Shown piece by piece: positions 1-10,649 of a stretch of 64,000 nucleotides of DNA (the first letter of the stretch is position 1; the number at the start of each line of letters is the position of its first letter). Location of the stretch: positions 5,942,125 through 6,006,124 of the forward strand of contig NC_084599.1 of NCBI RefSeq assembly GCF_033807715.1, in the 5' to 3' direction. This DNA comes from Cololabis saira (lineage: Eukaryota > Chordata > Actinopteri > Beloniformes > Belonidae). A program made the position numbers and the translations under genes. The notes beneath the pieces are model-generated. The model saw only the letters and a program-made list of their open reading frames with translations. It had not been told where the DNA came from and ran no database searches.

Positions 1-149
1 GCGGGCAGATCTGTTAGGATGGCTGCGGAGAGCTGTCCTGCAGGTCTCCCTCTGCAGAGGTAATGTCTTTAATTGTATTCCAGTTTTGTGTCTTATTTAC
101 CTTTTCCAGCTCAATTTAAGAACCCGGCGTGATGAATTCGATCACAACA
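1..149 (+). mobile_element. 3' end of a second, related LTR
   Basis: About 80 bases ending at 149 match the last 80 bases of the complete LTR at 178-554, including the terminal CACAACA. Bases 1-69 are only loosely similar to the equivalent LTR region. This is the U5-side end of another LTR copy (solo LTR or neighbouring provirus), 28 bp upstream of the complete element. Its body lies outside the window. Confidence 0.7.
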
Positions 150-177
150 ATTAACATGATATCATTCTGATGGTATA

Positions 178-554
178 TATTATGATTATAAAGAATAATT
201 TAAAATCAAACTGAATATGTAAACTGCATGTGCTGATTAACTAAATGTGTCTGTATTGAAACTAAGGTGCATTCTTCTGTCTTTTCACTGAAAGAACCAT
301 TTTCTGTAACAGGCACGAGATAAGAGAGGCCCCCAGCAATAAATTCTGGGCCGCTCCCCCCTTTCTCAAGTGTAATAAAACTTTCTCAGGAGAGAGACCG
401 GCAGATCTGGCGGGACGATTGAGAAGCAGGGTGCAGGGGCTCTGCTCTGCCGATCTCACTCATGAGGCCTTCTTTAATTGTATTCCAGTTTTGTGTCTTA
501 TTTACCTTTTCCAGCTCAATTTAAGAACCCGGCGTGATGAATTCGATCACAACA
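178..554 (+). repeat. 5' LTR
   Basis: 377 bp, starting TATTATGATTATAAAG and ending GATCACAACA. It contains AATAAA at 339-344 in a GC-rich R-like stretch, and an AATAAAAC at 373-380. The start is placed at 178 because the match with the 3' copy begins there and this gives a TATA target duplication. A TG start at 183 is possible. Confidence 0.88.
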
Positions 555-557
555 ATT

Positions 558-576
558 TGGGGGCGTCGTCCGGGAT
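558..576 (+). promoter_or_regulatory. Primer-binding site, proline-tRNA type
   Basis: The sequence TGGGGGCGTCGTCCGGGAT begins three bases after the 5' LTR. The standard proline-tRNA primer site of mammalian gammaretroviruses is TGGGGGCTCGTCCGGGAT, so this copy has one extra base. It fixes the element's orientation. Confidence 0.8.
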
Positions 577-600
577 TGAGAAACAGGAAAGAGGTAATTA

Positions 601-3180
601 TGAAAAAAAAAAAAAACAGCTGGTTGCGGAAAAAGGCGAGGACACGGCCCGCGCGGCAAATTCAAGGTAAGCAGACCGTTTATCTGCATTGGATATACTC
701 AAATCAAGACCGTGTCCAAAGTCTTAAGCAAACACCCAGCTGCTGAATGTAATAACTGCTAAATTTAAGGAATGATAACTGCTGAATTAAGAATTGCTAA
801 ATTTAAGGAATGACAACTGCTAAATTTAATGAAGAAAGGACAAAACTGGAATAGAAATAAAGAGGAAATATATAGAAATTAAGAGGAATATTTATTAAGG
901 GTTAGAGGCCCGTGTTTGCTGGGGTTTCGGCCCTTTTAAGGTTGAATACCGTAAGCATTCGCAAAGTCTCGGAGTTTTGGCGCTCCCACCGTAGTACCGA
1001 CGGGCACTACGGATTTGCTTGGTTAGAGTCCAGGGATTTGAGACCCCCCAAATTCTAAGAGCTGCCAAAGAAACTTTGAAAAGAAAAGTTGATGGTATGC
1101 ATGGAGGATGGAATAGGATTTTGGAAACTGTAGAGATGTTTTAAAATGCCCGAGAAACTTTAAATGTTGAGGGAATTTGGCTTTGTGAAGATATTATAAG
1201 ACCTAAGTTGACATGAGCCTGAAAAATAGAAATATAGATGGTAAGATTGTGAATTATATGTAAAAAATTCACCAGAAACTGCTGGCCTGGCTATGAGAAA
1301 GGAGGGGCTGCGCTTGTGGGTGAAGCGCCTGCATTTACGTGTGTGCTGGTGTGTGTATGTGTGTATGTGTGTGTGACAGAGACAGAGACTGCGTGTGTAT
1401 GTGTGTGAGAGAGAGGGAGAGAGAGATGTGAGAGATAATGTGTGTGTGTGCCTTTGTGTATTGTATGTTCATGGAACTTTGTAGATATATTCTGTCATTT
1501 TAAGAGAAAGAAAAGTATGATTTAATTGACTTCGTGGTTGGCTTTGGAATCGGAAATTGGTTGGAGACAGAAGGGGTAGGGGATAGATTCGTGGAAGTTG
1601 CAGGTTCGGATGCCATGGTCGTTAAAGTCCTCAGTCAGATCATGATCTGCTTTGAGCGATAGCAGATTTTATGGTGCTTGGAGATGCAGAGAAGCAGAGA
1701 TGCAGCGTTTCTCCGATGGAAGGAGGAGGGGCTGTTTGGGTCTTTCGGCAGCACAGATAACCAGTAAAGCTTTAAAAAAGCTAGAGATTATGCTGATAAT
1801 AATCTTATTTAGGGGTTGAATAGGTGACAAATTTTATAATATATTTGGATATTATAAGATAAAATGTTAAGAAGTAAAAGGTTTAAATTCATATGAGCCT
1901 CTCTCTGTTGACTTGGTTAAAATAATATGAACAATGAGCTTCTTTAAATGATACATTCTGTGTCTATAAAGGAGACTTTTTATCTGTTAAAAATACATGA
2001 GCTTCAGCTTCTCTGTTGACATTTTTTAAGATAACATTAACAATGAGCTTCTTTAAATGATGCATTCTGTGTCTAATAAAGAAGACTTTTTTATTTGATA
2101 AAGCATATATGAACTTCGAGAGAGGACTTTTTGGGAGTTTGTTTGTTTAGGTCAAGAACGTTTGTCTGTGTACTGGAGCGCTCCCCCTCAGCGAAATATG
2201 GTGAATTGGTTAGGGGCAATAGGGGCGGCTCACGTTCTTTAAGTTTCAAGTGAGGGCATAATAATACATAATAAAACGTCTTAGTTGATATAAAGGAGTT
2301 GATGAATACAGATTTTGGAACCTGTGATAGTGGGATGATGTAATTCTGTCTGTAATTTGTATAGTTGAGGTTACTCTCATTTTTTGGGAAGTGGAAGTGC
2401 TTTTGCAATTTCTATTTTATTTAGGAAAAGGACCAGATCGAAATGATAAATTACAGATATGGGTTAGTGGTTTTACAATGTTATTTAGGACTATACTACG
2501 GTTATTAATATTAGGACAGTCAGTGGATAATTTACTTTTACATTTTTGAACAGGGTTTGTCACTTTCTGTTTACTGTAACTGTTGTTGAGAGAGGAAAAA
2601 TAAATATGAGTAGGGCTTGTCTATAATAGTTTGCTTTATGTTCTGATTCACACCATTATCCTTGTTTAATTACCGGTAGGTTGTTCAGGATAACTCAAGT
2701 TTCCTTTTATATTGTGTTTATTTTCATGTAATAACTTTTTATAAATAACCTGCGGTTAGGTCTTATTATATCTTTTAGTATAGTTTGGTAGATTTTATAA
2801 GATTATTTTCTATTGACAAGCATTAGTTAGTCCTCCATTAGTGAATCAAGGACTTTTTAAATAAATTTGGATTAATATGAACGAGAAAGAAGCCTAAGGA
2901 CGCAAGAGAAATTTACTAGGGAATTTAAAGGAGTGAAAACTGAAAAGCCACTAGGATAAGACAAGAGGGTCGGAAAAGATAACGAAGGAATGTAGGGGTA
3001 CGGTACAGACCAGTCTTCACTAAACCATGTCGTAAACATGTCGGGTGAAACAGAAACAAAAAAAAAAAAAAAAGAGGGGAAACTTTCAGCGCCAGGCGCA
3101 GGGTCAGTGGGGTGAGGTCAAGCCAAGAGGTACTGGTAGTAAAATCAGGCATTAAACACACACAAATTTTATGAACCACC
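601..3180 (+). other. Decayed leader/gag-side interior, no usable reading frame
   Basis: AT-rich sequence between the primer site and the first recognisable coding trace. It holds an A tract at 601-615, a (GT)n/(GA)n low-complexity patch at about 1340-1450, and a short direct repeat of an AATGAGCTTCTTTAAATGAT motif near 1934 and 2041. I find no gag-like motif such as a CCHC knuckle in any frame. Confidence 0.5.
1341..1450. repeat. Interrupted (GT)n/(GA)n microsatellite
   Basis: Runs of TGTGTG alternate with GAGAGA inside the LTR-element interior. No coding potential. Confidence 0.8.
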
Positions 3181-3960
3181 TTGAGCACCCAACCCCCACA
3201 TTACCAATACGCACACATAAGGATGGGTGGACTAAAGGGGAGGGGCCCGGGGGTTTGGCGAGGGGGTTGCCATAGAGACCCAGGAGAGACACGCCCCACA
3301 AAGAGACACCAAGGGACTGGCTGCTTTGGAGAAAAAACAGACTTTACCATTCACATGCCCCCTCAGGATGAGGGTGAGGCGTAAGCCCTGAGCTCCCTGT
3401 GACCTGATGGGGACAGACCAACTGATCATGTTGAGGGTGATGATTCAGTGTGGTCCCGATGGTTTGACGCTGACCTTTCTGGACGGGGGACACGGAGTCA
3501 ATCAACCATCTGAGTGGACATTGCATGTTATCTCCTCAGCCAGGTCTGGCTGCAGCAGTACAGTATGTTGGACTTTGTTTGAACCACAAACACCGGCTAC
3601 TCCTGGCTCGATATACGGTCTATCAACAGTGGCGCCCCTGAGTCGACACCTGGTGTCCTTACGCTTGTTCCCCCAATCCTTTACATATCACATTATTTTA
3701 CGATACACCTAATGGTAACATGATGCCTTGCACTCACATTATGACACGACTAAGGTGGTATGAAATTATCAAAAGGCTTGCCCTCATGTATCATTGGTTT
3801 TTGCGTCTGGCACATCAGGCTAAGGATTTAGTGCCTTCAAAGCAAAATTATTATCACCACCCAATAGTTGTACGACATGGTGTAACAACTAGGCGTTACG
3901 ATTTAGAGTTTTTTCTGTAACAGGATCATCAACAAGTGACCCTGTTTCAAAAGGGGGAGT
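3181..3960 (+). other. Coding-like remnants inside the LTR element, unassigned
   Basis: Several short frames of 60-100 codons overlap here (for example 3407-3712 and 3720-3920), and GC content is higher than in the flanks. The frame at 3720-3920 is rich in Tyr, His and Trp. I cannot match any of them to a retroviral protein by eye. By position they could be decayed gag-pol or an inserted foreign segment. Confidence 0.3.
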
Positions 3961-4049
3961 AAGGTTGGTAATTATGTGACGTGTAAACACGACCCTACAT
4001 GTATACAGCATGTAGCAGTTAAAGAAATTAATCAAAAGAAATTAAGAAA

Positions 4050-4295
4050 ATGAAGCATTTAATATTTAGTACACACACGAAGGATATCATAGGGGGAAAA
4101 CCACACAAGTGCATGCAAAGAATCGTTCGTGACGATAAAGTCAGGGAAGACTTAGTGAAAACACCATTTGACAAAGCGATTAATTTGTTTGTAGACGGAT
4201 ACTGTTTTAGATACTGGAACGAAGGGTTACAATTAGCATATGCGATAGTAAACGAGGAAGACGAAACATGGGTAACAGTAGATGCTAGAAGGAAA
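4050..4295 (+). pseudogene. RNase H-like pol fragment
   Basis: A short frame of about 80 residues contains an L-F-V-D-G motif followed by an A-Y-A-I-V strand. This is the first-strand signature of the retroviral RNase H domain, with the first catalytic Asp. The domain breaks off at a (GAATCA)n tract at about 4300, where an antisense LINE fragment begins, so the remaining catalytic residues are missing. Upstream reverse transcriptase and downstream integrase are not recognisable. It is a dead fragment, but it identifies the interior as retroviral pol. Confidence 0.6.
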
Positions 4296-4299
4296 GTAG

Positions 4300-5430
4300 G
4301 AATTAGAATCAGAATCAGAATCAGATTTATTAGTCAAGTTTGAATATTGCCCAAGGAATTTGACTCCAGTTATTTCGCTTTCCACTCAGATTGGAAAGAA
4401 GCAACAGTAAATAACAAATGTACGGTAGATAAAAGAGTGGTACGTATTAAAATATATACGATTAAAAAGTGAAAGGTACAACAGTATAGAGGTAGACATG
4501 GTAAAGACAGCTCTTAATAAGAAATATAAATAGTAAGTGGCCTTGAGATGGGAAACGGAGATTGGAATGAGTAGAATGAAACCTGAGATAACCTGATATA
4601 TTGTACAAGCATTATGGGAGTAGTTATTGTCTTTAAGGTAAAGAATACCAGAATGGGCAAACAGATGGCGATTAGATGAATTAAATTCAGTCCAGGAATG
4701 GCACGAGTAATTTTTCTTTTTTGTAAAAGGTCAAAATTTTTTAGATAGCTGGGATAAGTATTACAGTAAATAATAGTACAGGAATTTAGATGTTGTCCAA
4801 ACAAAGGTTGATAAAGAATAAGAAGAGCAGAGCGTGGAAGCAGGTGTCTCGCTTTGAAAAGCAGACTGACATTTTTAGATTCTTAGATATTTAGTTTTGC
4901 AAAAGTGATCTATATGACGATTAGAGTTTAGACAGTCATCAATGAGGACTCCAAGGAACTTTGTAGAGTTTACTTTCTTGATTTCTTTATCTTTTATTTT
5001 GATCTGAAAGGCCAGATTTTCCATATTCTTTTGTTCTTTATTGAAACTGAATGATATATAATTTGTTTATCAATATTAAGAGAGGTTTTGTTCATTTTTG
5101 ATCCAAATATCCACCTTAGAAAGCACATTGTTAAGGAGCTTTTGAATTTCATGGATGTTGTTATGTGACACAAGAAAGGTTGTTTTATTGAGCATTCCAG
5201 GAAAACATGTCAGTGTTTAGCCCCTGAGGCAGATCATTTTCAACTTTATTCTGTACGAAGATATGTCTTTATGTAACATTCAATAGTGAACTACGGAGGA
5301 GTTTAACAAGAAGGAATATGTTTTTCAGTTATTGTAATAATTCATTTGATCATCAACCAGTATTTTGGGGCAAATATGCCGTAGTTTCATGTGAGTGAAT
5401 GATTTTTACTTTTTGTTACGTAGAAATGTC
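4300..5430 (-). mobile_element. Antisense LINE 3' fragment inside pol
   Basis: Read on the - strand, the segment gives a degenerate reverse-transcriptase C-terminal region. A KARHLLP-like stretch is followed by YPSYLKNFDLLQKR and a run typical of fish LINE thumb/connection regions, ending in a (TGATTC)n tail at 4300-4325. Next to the tail, the AAGGAATTTGACTCC block recurs at 11346-11361, so the two are the same family. It interrupts the RNase H fragment. The 5' limit near 5430 is approximate. Confidence 0.6.
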
Positions 5431-6288
5431 ACTTTTCTATAAAGTAAATGTTAATCGTGTGGACAATCCTGAGTATCCCCTCAACGCGTAAAGGATTTAA
5501 CAGAGTAATTTGCATGTCTGGATTGTTGACGTGGGTGTACATACAGTGCCCAAAGGGAAAGAAATCAGTAATGTTCATAAATAAGCAATTATTGCTCCAC
5601 ACCTATCTGTATGAAATTGTAGAGTAATGTATTGAATCATCTGGAGTTGAGTATTGTGTAGTGGGTGACATCAGGAAGGCGTTTGGGAAACGCTGGATGG
5701 GACATGCGAATATGAAGACTAAATTGGCAAAAATCTGTGCACAGACCAAAATGACATGGGTGGACGCGGGCCACGGACTGACCTGTACGAACCACAGACT
5801 GGACAATTTTTTCTAGGGCCGCAGAATGCGCCCTATTTGAAGGAGACTGACGAATAACGATTTGGTCAGAAAGCTCACTTCTCCGAACTGCAAAGTTTGG
5901 TATCTGCTTACTCCAAACAGGTCGGAGACGGACGGACAGACACGGACCTCACAGACAGAATGGGTTCCCCTGTGAGTCATCAAGAGACAGTGGTCGGAGC
6001 CGAGGTGGACAGGACCCAGAACGGACCTCCCACGTCATCCGACTCCACAGGAAAGGTGACACGTGGTGTCAACGATCGCAGTGGGCAACACCGGACCCCC
6101 CCCACGAAGATTAGGACTCCAGATCCGGCTGGATCTGGTACGGCAGCGTTCATAAGGCCTTAGCTCAAGAAAGGGGCAGAATAATCCCCTGAGCCGGTCC
6201 ACCGGGTGATCAGAGTAGTCGACCTCTGACCCTGAAGAGGAACAATAAAGAAGAAAGAAGATACATAGGGTGATCTCTGATTAGAGAT
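5431..6288 (+). other. 3' interior of the LTR element, decayed
   Basis: One 88-codon frame at 5897-6163 is rich in Thr, Asp, Gly and Pro and has no motif I recognise. No membrane-spanning or fusion-peptide-like stretch typical of an envelope gene is visible. Probably a decayed env or 3' region. Confidence 0.35.
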
Positions 6289-6300
6289 CAAAAGGGGGAA
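6289..6300 (+). promoter_or_regulatory. Polypurine tract
   Basis: CAAAAGGGGGAA lies directly against the start of the 3' LTR, the expected place for the plus-strand primer of a retroviral element. Confidence 0.8.
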
Positions 6301-6677
6301 TATTATGATTATAAAGAATAATTTAAAATCAAACTGAATATGTAAACTGCATGTGCTGATTAACTAAATGTGTCTGTATTGAAACTAAGGTGCATTCTTC
6401 TGTCTTTTCACTGAAAGAACCATTTTCTGTAACAGGCACGAGATAAGAGAGGCCCCCAGCAATAAATTCTGGGCCGCTCCCCCCTTTCTCAAGTGTAATA
6501 AAACTTTCTCAGGAGAGAGACCGGCAGATCTGGCGGGACGATTGAGAAGCAGGGTGCAGGGGCTCTGCTCTGCCGATCTCACTCATGAGGCCTTCTTTAA
6601 TTGTATTCCAGTTTTGTGTCTTATTTACCTTTTCCAGCTCAATTTAAGAACCCGGCGTGATGAATTCGATCACAACA
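6301..6677 (+). repeat. 3' LTR
   Basis: 377 bp with a constant offset of 6123 from the 5' LTR, no indel and no mismatch found by eye. Followed by TATA, matching the base pairs before the 5' LTR. Confidence 0.88.
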
Positions 6678-6749
6678 TATATTAATTTGTTAACAAATTA
6701 TATATTAACTTAGTTTTGATTAACCTTCATTTCTTCATTCTTTCTTTAA

Positions 6750-7258
6750 AAGGTCAGAATGAATATCACTGACATCTCTGCCCTGACTGATGGAGACGTC
6801 AAGAATGCAGAAGAGGTTGTGAAAGCTCTCCATCCCATGCTGGTAGCAACAAAGAGCATGTGTGAGGAGAAAAGCCCAACCGTTTCTGTCGTCGCTCCTC
6901 TTCACGCTCAACTCCTGAGCGTGGCTGATGATTTGATGTTGTGATGAACTTTTTTTTATTAATAACAAAAATAATAATGAAGGTGTGCCAAATGCTTTCT
7001 TATCTTACAGGAGGATGCAGCCATGGGAATGAAGTCTGATGGTGATGTTGAGGAGAACCGTTGGCTTGGTGGAAATCTGAGGCGTGCAAGTACCCACACC
7101 TTGCCAAGCTGGCCCAGAGGTACTTGTGTGTCCCAGGGACTAGTGTGCCATCAGAAAGAATATTTTCTACAGCTGGTGACATAATCTCTGCTCAGAGGTG
7201 TGCTCTTACGTCTGAGCATGCGGATCAGTTAGTGTTCCTCAAGAAGAATATGCCTTGA
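6750..7258 (+). pseudogene. ZBED-like hAT transposase, C-terminal exons
   Basis: Two coding blocks. The first (about 6750-6944) carries a catalytic-core stretch with MCEEKSPTVSVVAPLHAQLL. The second (about 7018-7258) carries the hAT dimerisation region, from W-K-S through YPHLAKLAQRYLCVPGTSVP and SERIFSTAGD to FLKKNMP, then stop. The gap between them starts with a stop and ends in a TTACAG acceptor-like site, so it may be an intron or decay. The N-terminal BED finger and most of the catalytic core are absent, and the element's left part is not in the window. ZBED1-like hAT elements of this type are common in fish. Confidence 0.75.
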
Positions 7259-8034
7259 TGTGTTCACTGCCCAAGTTAACATATAGCACTTTAATTCAAA
7301 TTGTTACTGACGTTTCAGTAATAGAGAGCATTGCACTGTCTTGGGGCAGCACGGTGGCTTAGTGGTTAGCACTGTTGCCTCACAGCAAGAAGGTCCCCGG
7401 TTCGACTCTCAGGCCCGGCAGGGGTCTCTCTGTGTGGAGTTTGCATGTTCTTGTTTTCTCCGGGTACTCCGGCTTCCTCCCACAGTCCAAAAACATGCAT
7501 ACTAGGTTAATTGATGATTCTAAATTGCCCGTAGGTGTGAGCGTGAGTGTGGTTGTGAGCATGGTTTGTGTGTTTATATGTGGCCCTGTGATGGACTGGT
7601 GACCTGTCCAGGGTGTAACCCCTGCCTCTCACCTAAAATGAGCTGGGATAGGCTCCAGCAGACCAGGGATAAAGAGGGTATGGATGATGGATGGATGGAT
7701 GGATGCACTGTCTTGGTTAACATAAAGTGTGTTAAACACTTGAATGTGTCCAGCTGTACAGTGTAATATTATTTTTCATGCACTTTAATTTGTCCACAAA
7801 TGCACTTTTTTGTATTGTTTGTTACAAGTTTTGCTATTTTAATAAATGCATAACTACAGAAGTTTTCCTTTTTATGGGTATTTTTTCTTTTTCAGTCACA
7901 TATATCGTGATATATCATTGATGAAATTTCTTACAATATATCGAATATCGTAAATATCGTGATATTATCAATATCGTGGGCCACATATTGCCACTGTATC
8001 GAATCGTGAGTTACCCGTATCATCCCACCCCTAA
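7259..8034 (+). mobile_element. 3' non-coding end of the hAT element
   Basis: An AT-rich 3' region containing a SINE, then TATCGTGATAT-type repeats at 7905-7980, ending GTATCATCCCACCCCTAA. That ending resembles the terminus of fish hAT elements and recurs in related form at 38070-38085. Confidence 0.55.
7345..7703 (+). mobile_element. tRNA-derived SINE with 13-bp target duplications
   Basis: The head GGGGCAGCACGGTGGCTTAG has a pol III A-box-like TGGCTTAGTGG, followed by a B box GGTTCGACTC. The body runs to CCTGTCCAGGGTGTAACCCC and ends in (TGGA)n. It is flanked by perfect TGCACTGTCTTGG duplications at 7332-7344 and 7704-7716, proving retroposition into the hAT 3' region. Family members lie at 35252-35612 and, truncated, at about 53300-53465. 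Confidence 0.92.

Positions 8035-8125
<91 letters not shown>
8035..8125. repeat. (TA)n microsatellite
   Basis: About 90 bp of almost pure TA dinucleotide between the hAT end and the LINE. Confidence 0.95.
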
Positions 8126-8128
<3 letters not shown>

Positions 8129-8328
8129 AGATCTCCCAGAAGTCCATAATGAAGCCCCTACATCAGAGGATTTACTCCCAAACAGAAAAATTCTGGAAAA
8201 GGCAGTTTCAAGCCAGTTATGTGACTATTTGTATAGAAATGATCTGTTTGAAGTCTTTCAGTCAGGGTTCAGAATGCATCATAGCACAGAGACAGCACTG
8301 GTTCGAGTCACGAATGACCTCCTTATGG

Positions 8329-8531
8329 CCTCAGATAAGGGATTAGTGTCCATACTGGTTCTACTGGACCTCAGATAAGGGATTAGTGTCCATACTGGTT
8401 CTACTGGACCTCAGATAAGGGATTAGTGTCCATACTGGTTCTACTGGACGTCAGATAAGGGATTAGTGTCCATACTGGTTCTACTGGACCTCAGATAAGG
8501 GGTTAGTGTCCATATTGGTTCTACTGGACCT
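8329..8531. repeat. 40-bp tandem repeat inside the reverse-transcriptase frame
   Basis: Five copies of a unit running from CCTCAGATAAGGGATTAG to TTCTACTGGA, with one or two substitutions. The unit is not a multiple of three, so the amplification destroys the frame. Confidence 0.9.
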
Positions 8532-8700
8532 CAGTGCTGCTTTTGACACTGTAGATCAGCTTTTTACTGCACAGGTTAGAGCATGTTGTTGGGATTAAAG
8601 GGACAGCTCTACGTTGGTTTAAATCATATCTATCTGACAGGTTCCAGTTTGTTCATGTACATGAGGTTTCTTCAGAACAGTCAAGGGTCTGTTATGGTGT

Positions 8701-9400
8701 TCGTAGCGGGACGTAGCAGGCGGGCCAGGGGGTCGGTCTTGGGACATAGCAGGCAGGAACCGGGGCTGATGCGTCCGGGACCACGGCCGAGACAGGAACA
8801 GAGGCTGATGCATCCAGGACCACCGTCGGAACAGGAGACGATGCGCCCGGGACCACCGCCGGAGCGGGAACAGACCGGGGCTGGCGCTGACGTCGTCTCC
8901 CTTGAAGCTGAAGGCTCGGGCTTGGGAAAGCCAGGCACTTTCCAGAGAAGGGAGAATCCCACTCCTCAATACGGTGCATATTCTTCTCTGTCTCCCGGCG
9001 CATGTTTTTCTCCGCCTCCCGGTAGATGAACTGAATGAGGGTGATGTACTCTCCCACTGGGTCCATCTTGGCTGGTCCGTTCTGTCATGATTGCGGCTTG
9101 TTGAGGACCCAAACGCAGGAGAGCAGGAGGCAGGAGTTCCAGAAAACTCAGGTTTATTTGTAAGGACAAACCAAAAACACTGCTGAGCAGGATCAAAAAG
9201 GCAGAACAAAAACAGGAATCCAAAAACTAGACGAGGAGAACATGGAGGGAGCAAACAGACGGACCAGCCAGGAACAGGGGAAAGACAAGACTAGATATAC
9301 ACAGGGGATAACGAGACACAGGTGCAGACAATCAGGGCAGATGGGAAACAGGAGGGACAGAACTGAAACTCAAACTGGGAGAAATGTCAAAACCCTGACA
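8701..9400 (-). mobile_element. Antisense LTR retroelement: LTR plus gag-like start
   Basis: A 318-bp LTR (9083-9400) has TGTCA/TGACA ends when read on either strand. Adjacent on the - strand is a leader containing GAACGGACCAGCCAAGATGG and a frame from 9066 starting MDPVGEYITLIQFIYREAEK. That frame continues as a Pro/Val/Ala-rich repeat of about 120 residues. The start resembles the one at 34087 (MDRAGEYI...), so both are one family. No protease, reverse transcriptase or integrase is present. Confidence 0.7.
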
Positions 9401-9551
9401 GTTTAAACCATATATTAATCAGGTTTGTGAAATGCATTTTTCCATCTCCGTAATATTGCAAAGATTAGGAAAATCCTCTTGCAGAGTGATGCAGAAAAAC
9501 TAGTTCATGCGTATCTTCTAGACTAGATTACTGTAATGTGTTATTAGCAGG

Positions 9552-9965
9552 ATGTCCAAGCTGAATATACTCCAGCTGATCCAGAATGCAGCAGCGCGAG
9601 TGCTGACAGGAATCAGCAGGAGAGACCACGTCCCTCCAGTGTTAGCGTCGCTCCATTTGCTACCCGTAAAATTCAGAATCCAATTAAAAATTTTATTACT
9701 TGCGTATAAAGCCCAAAACGGCTTAGCTCCGCAATATTTGCAAGATTTGATAGTGCCTTATGTTCCTGGCAGAGCTCTCCGCTCCCAGGGTGCAGGCTTA
9801 CTCGTAGTTCCTAGAGTATCTAAATGTAGATTTGGAGGGTGGGCGTTCTGCTATCAGGCACCATTACTTTGGAACCAACTTCCAATCTGGGTTAAGGAGG
9901 CTGACACCACCTCCACCTTTAAAACTAAACTTAAAACCTTTCTGTTTAGTAAAGCCTATAGTTAG
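9552..9965 (+). pseudogene. LINE reverse-transcriptase C-terminal domain
   Basis: 138 codons running from [18 protein letters not shown] through a [14 protein letters not shown] stretch to [15 protein letters not shown] and a stop. This is the conserved C-terminal extension of L2-like fish LINEs. The open frame is only the tail of the protein; endonuclease and catalytic RT are missing, so it cannot be active. The same peptide region, decayed and antisense, recurs at 44.85-45.03, 45.93-46.11, 47.46-47.61, 49.72-50.05 and 50.86-51.09 kb. Confidence 0.85.
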
Positions 9966-10531
9966 TGTTTAGTAAACCTCTAGCTGGTGTTGGTAAATCT
10001 CTAGGTAGTGTAAACTCTAGTGTGTTAGAGTCAGTAGTCATAGTTTCAGCTATAGAACAAGACTATAATAGTTAGTCTCAAATATAGCTTGGTGGTAGAT
10101 ATGCTGCTATAGGCCTATGCTGCAGGGGGACACCGACATGATCCACTGGGCGGTGCCCCTCACCCTTCTTCTCTTCTCCTCTCTTCTCCTCTTCCCTTTT
10201 TCTCTTCTCCTTTTCCATTTTTATTTATTATAAGTATTCCCGCTGCTGCTTCCACCTGTCTGCGTGCATGTCTGCTGTGTGCTTACTGACGTCCCCGACC
10301 ACCCCAGTCTGGCCTTCGGCAGGAGGGTCCCCCCTTATGAGCCTGGTCCTGCTGGAAGTTTCTTCCCTCCTAAAGGGGAGTTTTTCTTGCCACTGTTTGG
10401 TTTAAGGTTTTTCTCCCACTAGGGGAGTTTTTACCTGCCATTGTTTATGTAATAATTGCTCGGGGTTCATGTTCTGGGTCTCTTGAAAGCGCCTAAAGAC
10501 AACTTCTATTGTATTAGACGCTATATAAATA

Positions 10532-10634
10532 AAATTGAATTGAATTGAATTGAATTGAATTGAATTGAATTGAATTGAATTGAATTGAATTGAATTGAAT
10601 TGAATTGAATTGAATTGAATTGAATTGAATTGAA
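10532..10634. repeat. (TTGAA)n LINE tail
   Basis: About 20 copies of the pentamer terminate the + strand LINE. Its complement opens the antisense copy at 48880. Confidence 0.95.
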
Positions 10635-10649
10635 CCATGTGGGTGAATA

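Larger units (their letters stand above)
178..6677 (+). mobile_element. Retrovirus-like LTR element, interior decayed
   Basis: Two 377-bp direct repeats (178-554, 6301-6677) look identical base for base by eye. They are flanked by TATA at 174-177 and 6678-6681, a plausible 4-bp target duplication. A primer-binding site follows the left LTR and a purine tract precedes the right one, so the element reads on the + strand. The 5.7-kb interior has no gag, pol or env frame of useful length. The only recognisable coding piece is an RNase H-like fragment near 4.05-4.30 kb, cut off by an antisense LINE. A gammaretrovirus-like affinity rests on the proline-type primer site and that fragment. Identical LTRs with a ruined interior suggest a non-autonomous copy moved by another element's proteins. 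Confidence 0.85.
8126..10640 (+). mobile_element. L2-like LINE, interrupted
   Basis: A reverse-transcriptase fragment (8143-8700) and a C-terminal part (9405-9965) are separated by an antisense LTR element. The 3' UTR then runs to a ctatataaataaaattgaa tail and (TTGAA)n at 10532-10634. The left part includes LLDLSAAFDTVD, a classic motif A region of LINE reverse transcriptase. The catalytic YADD segment, some hundreds of bases, is missing, so the LTR insertion came with a deletion. Antisense relatives occupy much of 43-51 kb. Confidence 0.85.

Noticed and set aside
262..459. 65-codon gene, repeated at 6385-6582
   Set aside because: Antisense frame inside the two identical LTRs; no evidence of expression.
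7345..7420. tRNA gene
   Set aside because: A and B boxes belong to the head of a 359-bp SINE with target duplications; no cloverleaf was sought or needed. The same applies at 29027 and 22600.
8619..9254. 211-codon - strand frame
   Set aside because: Spans the LTR and the leader of the antisense retroelement in a frame different from the gag-like one; no motif.
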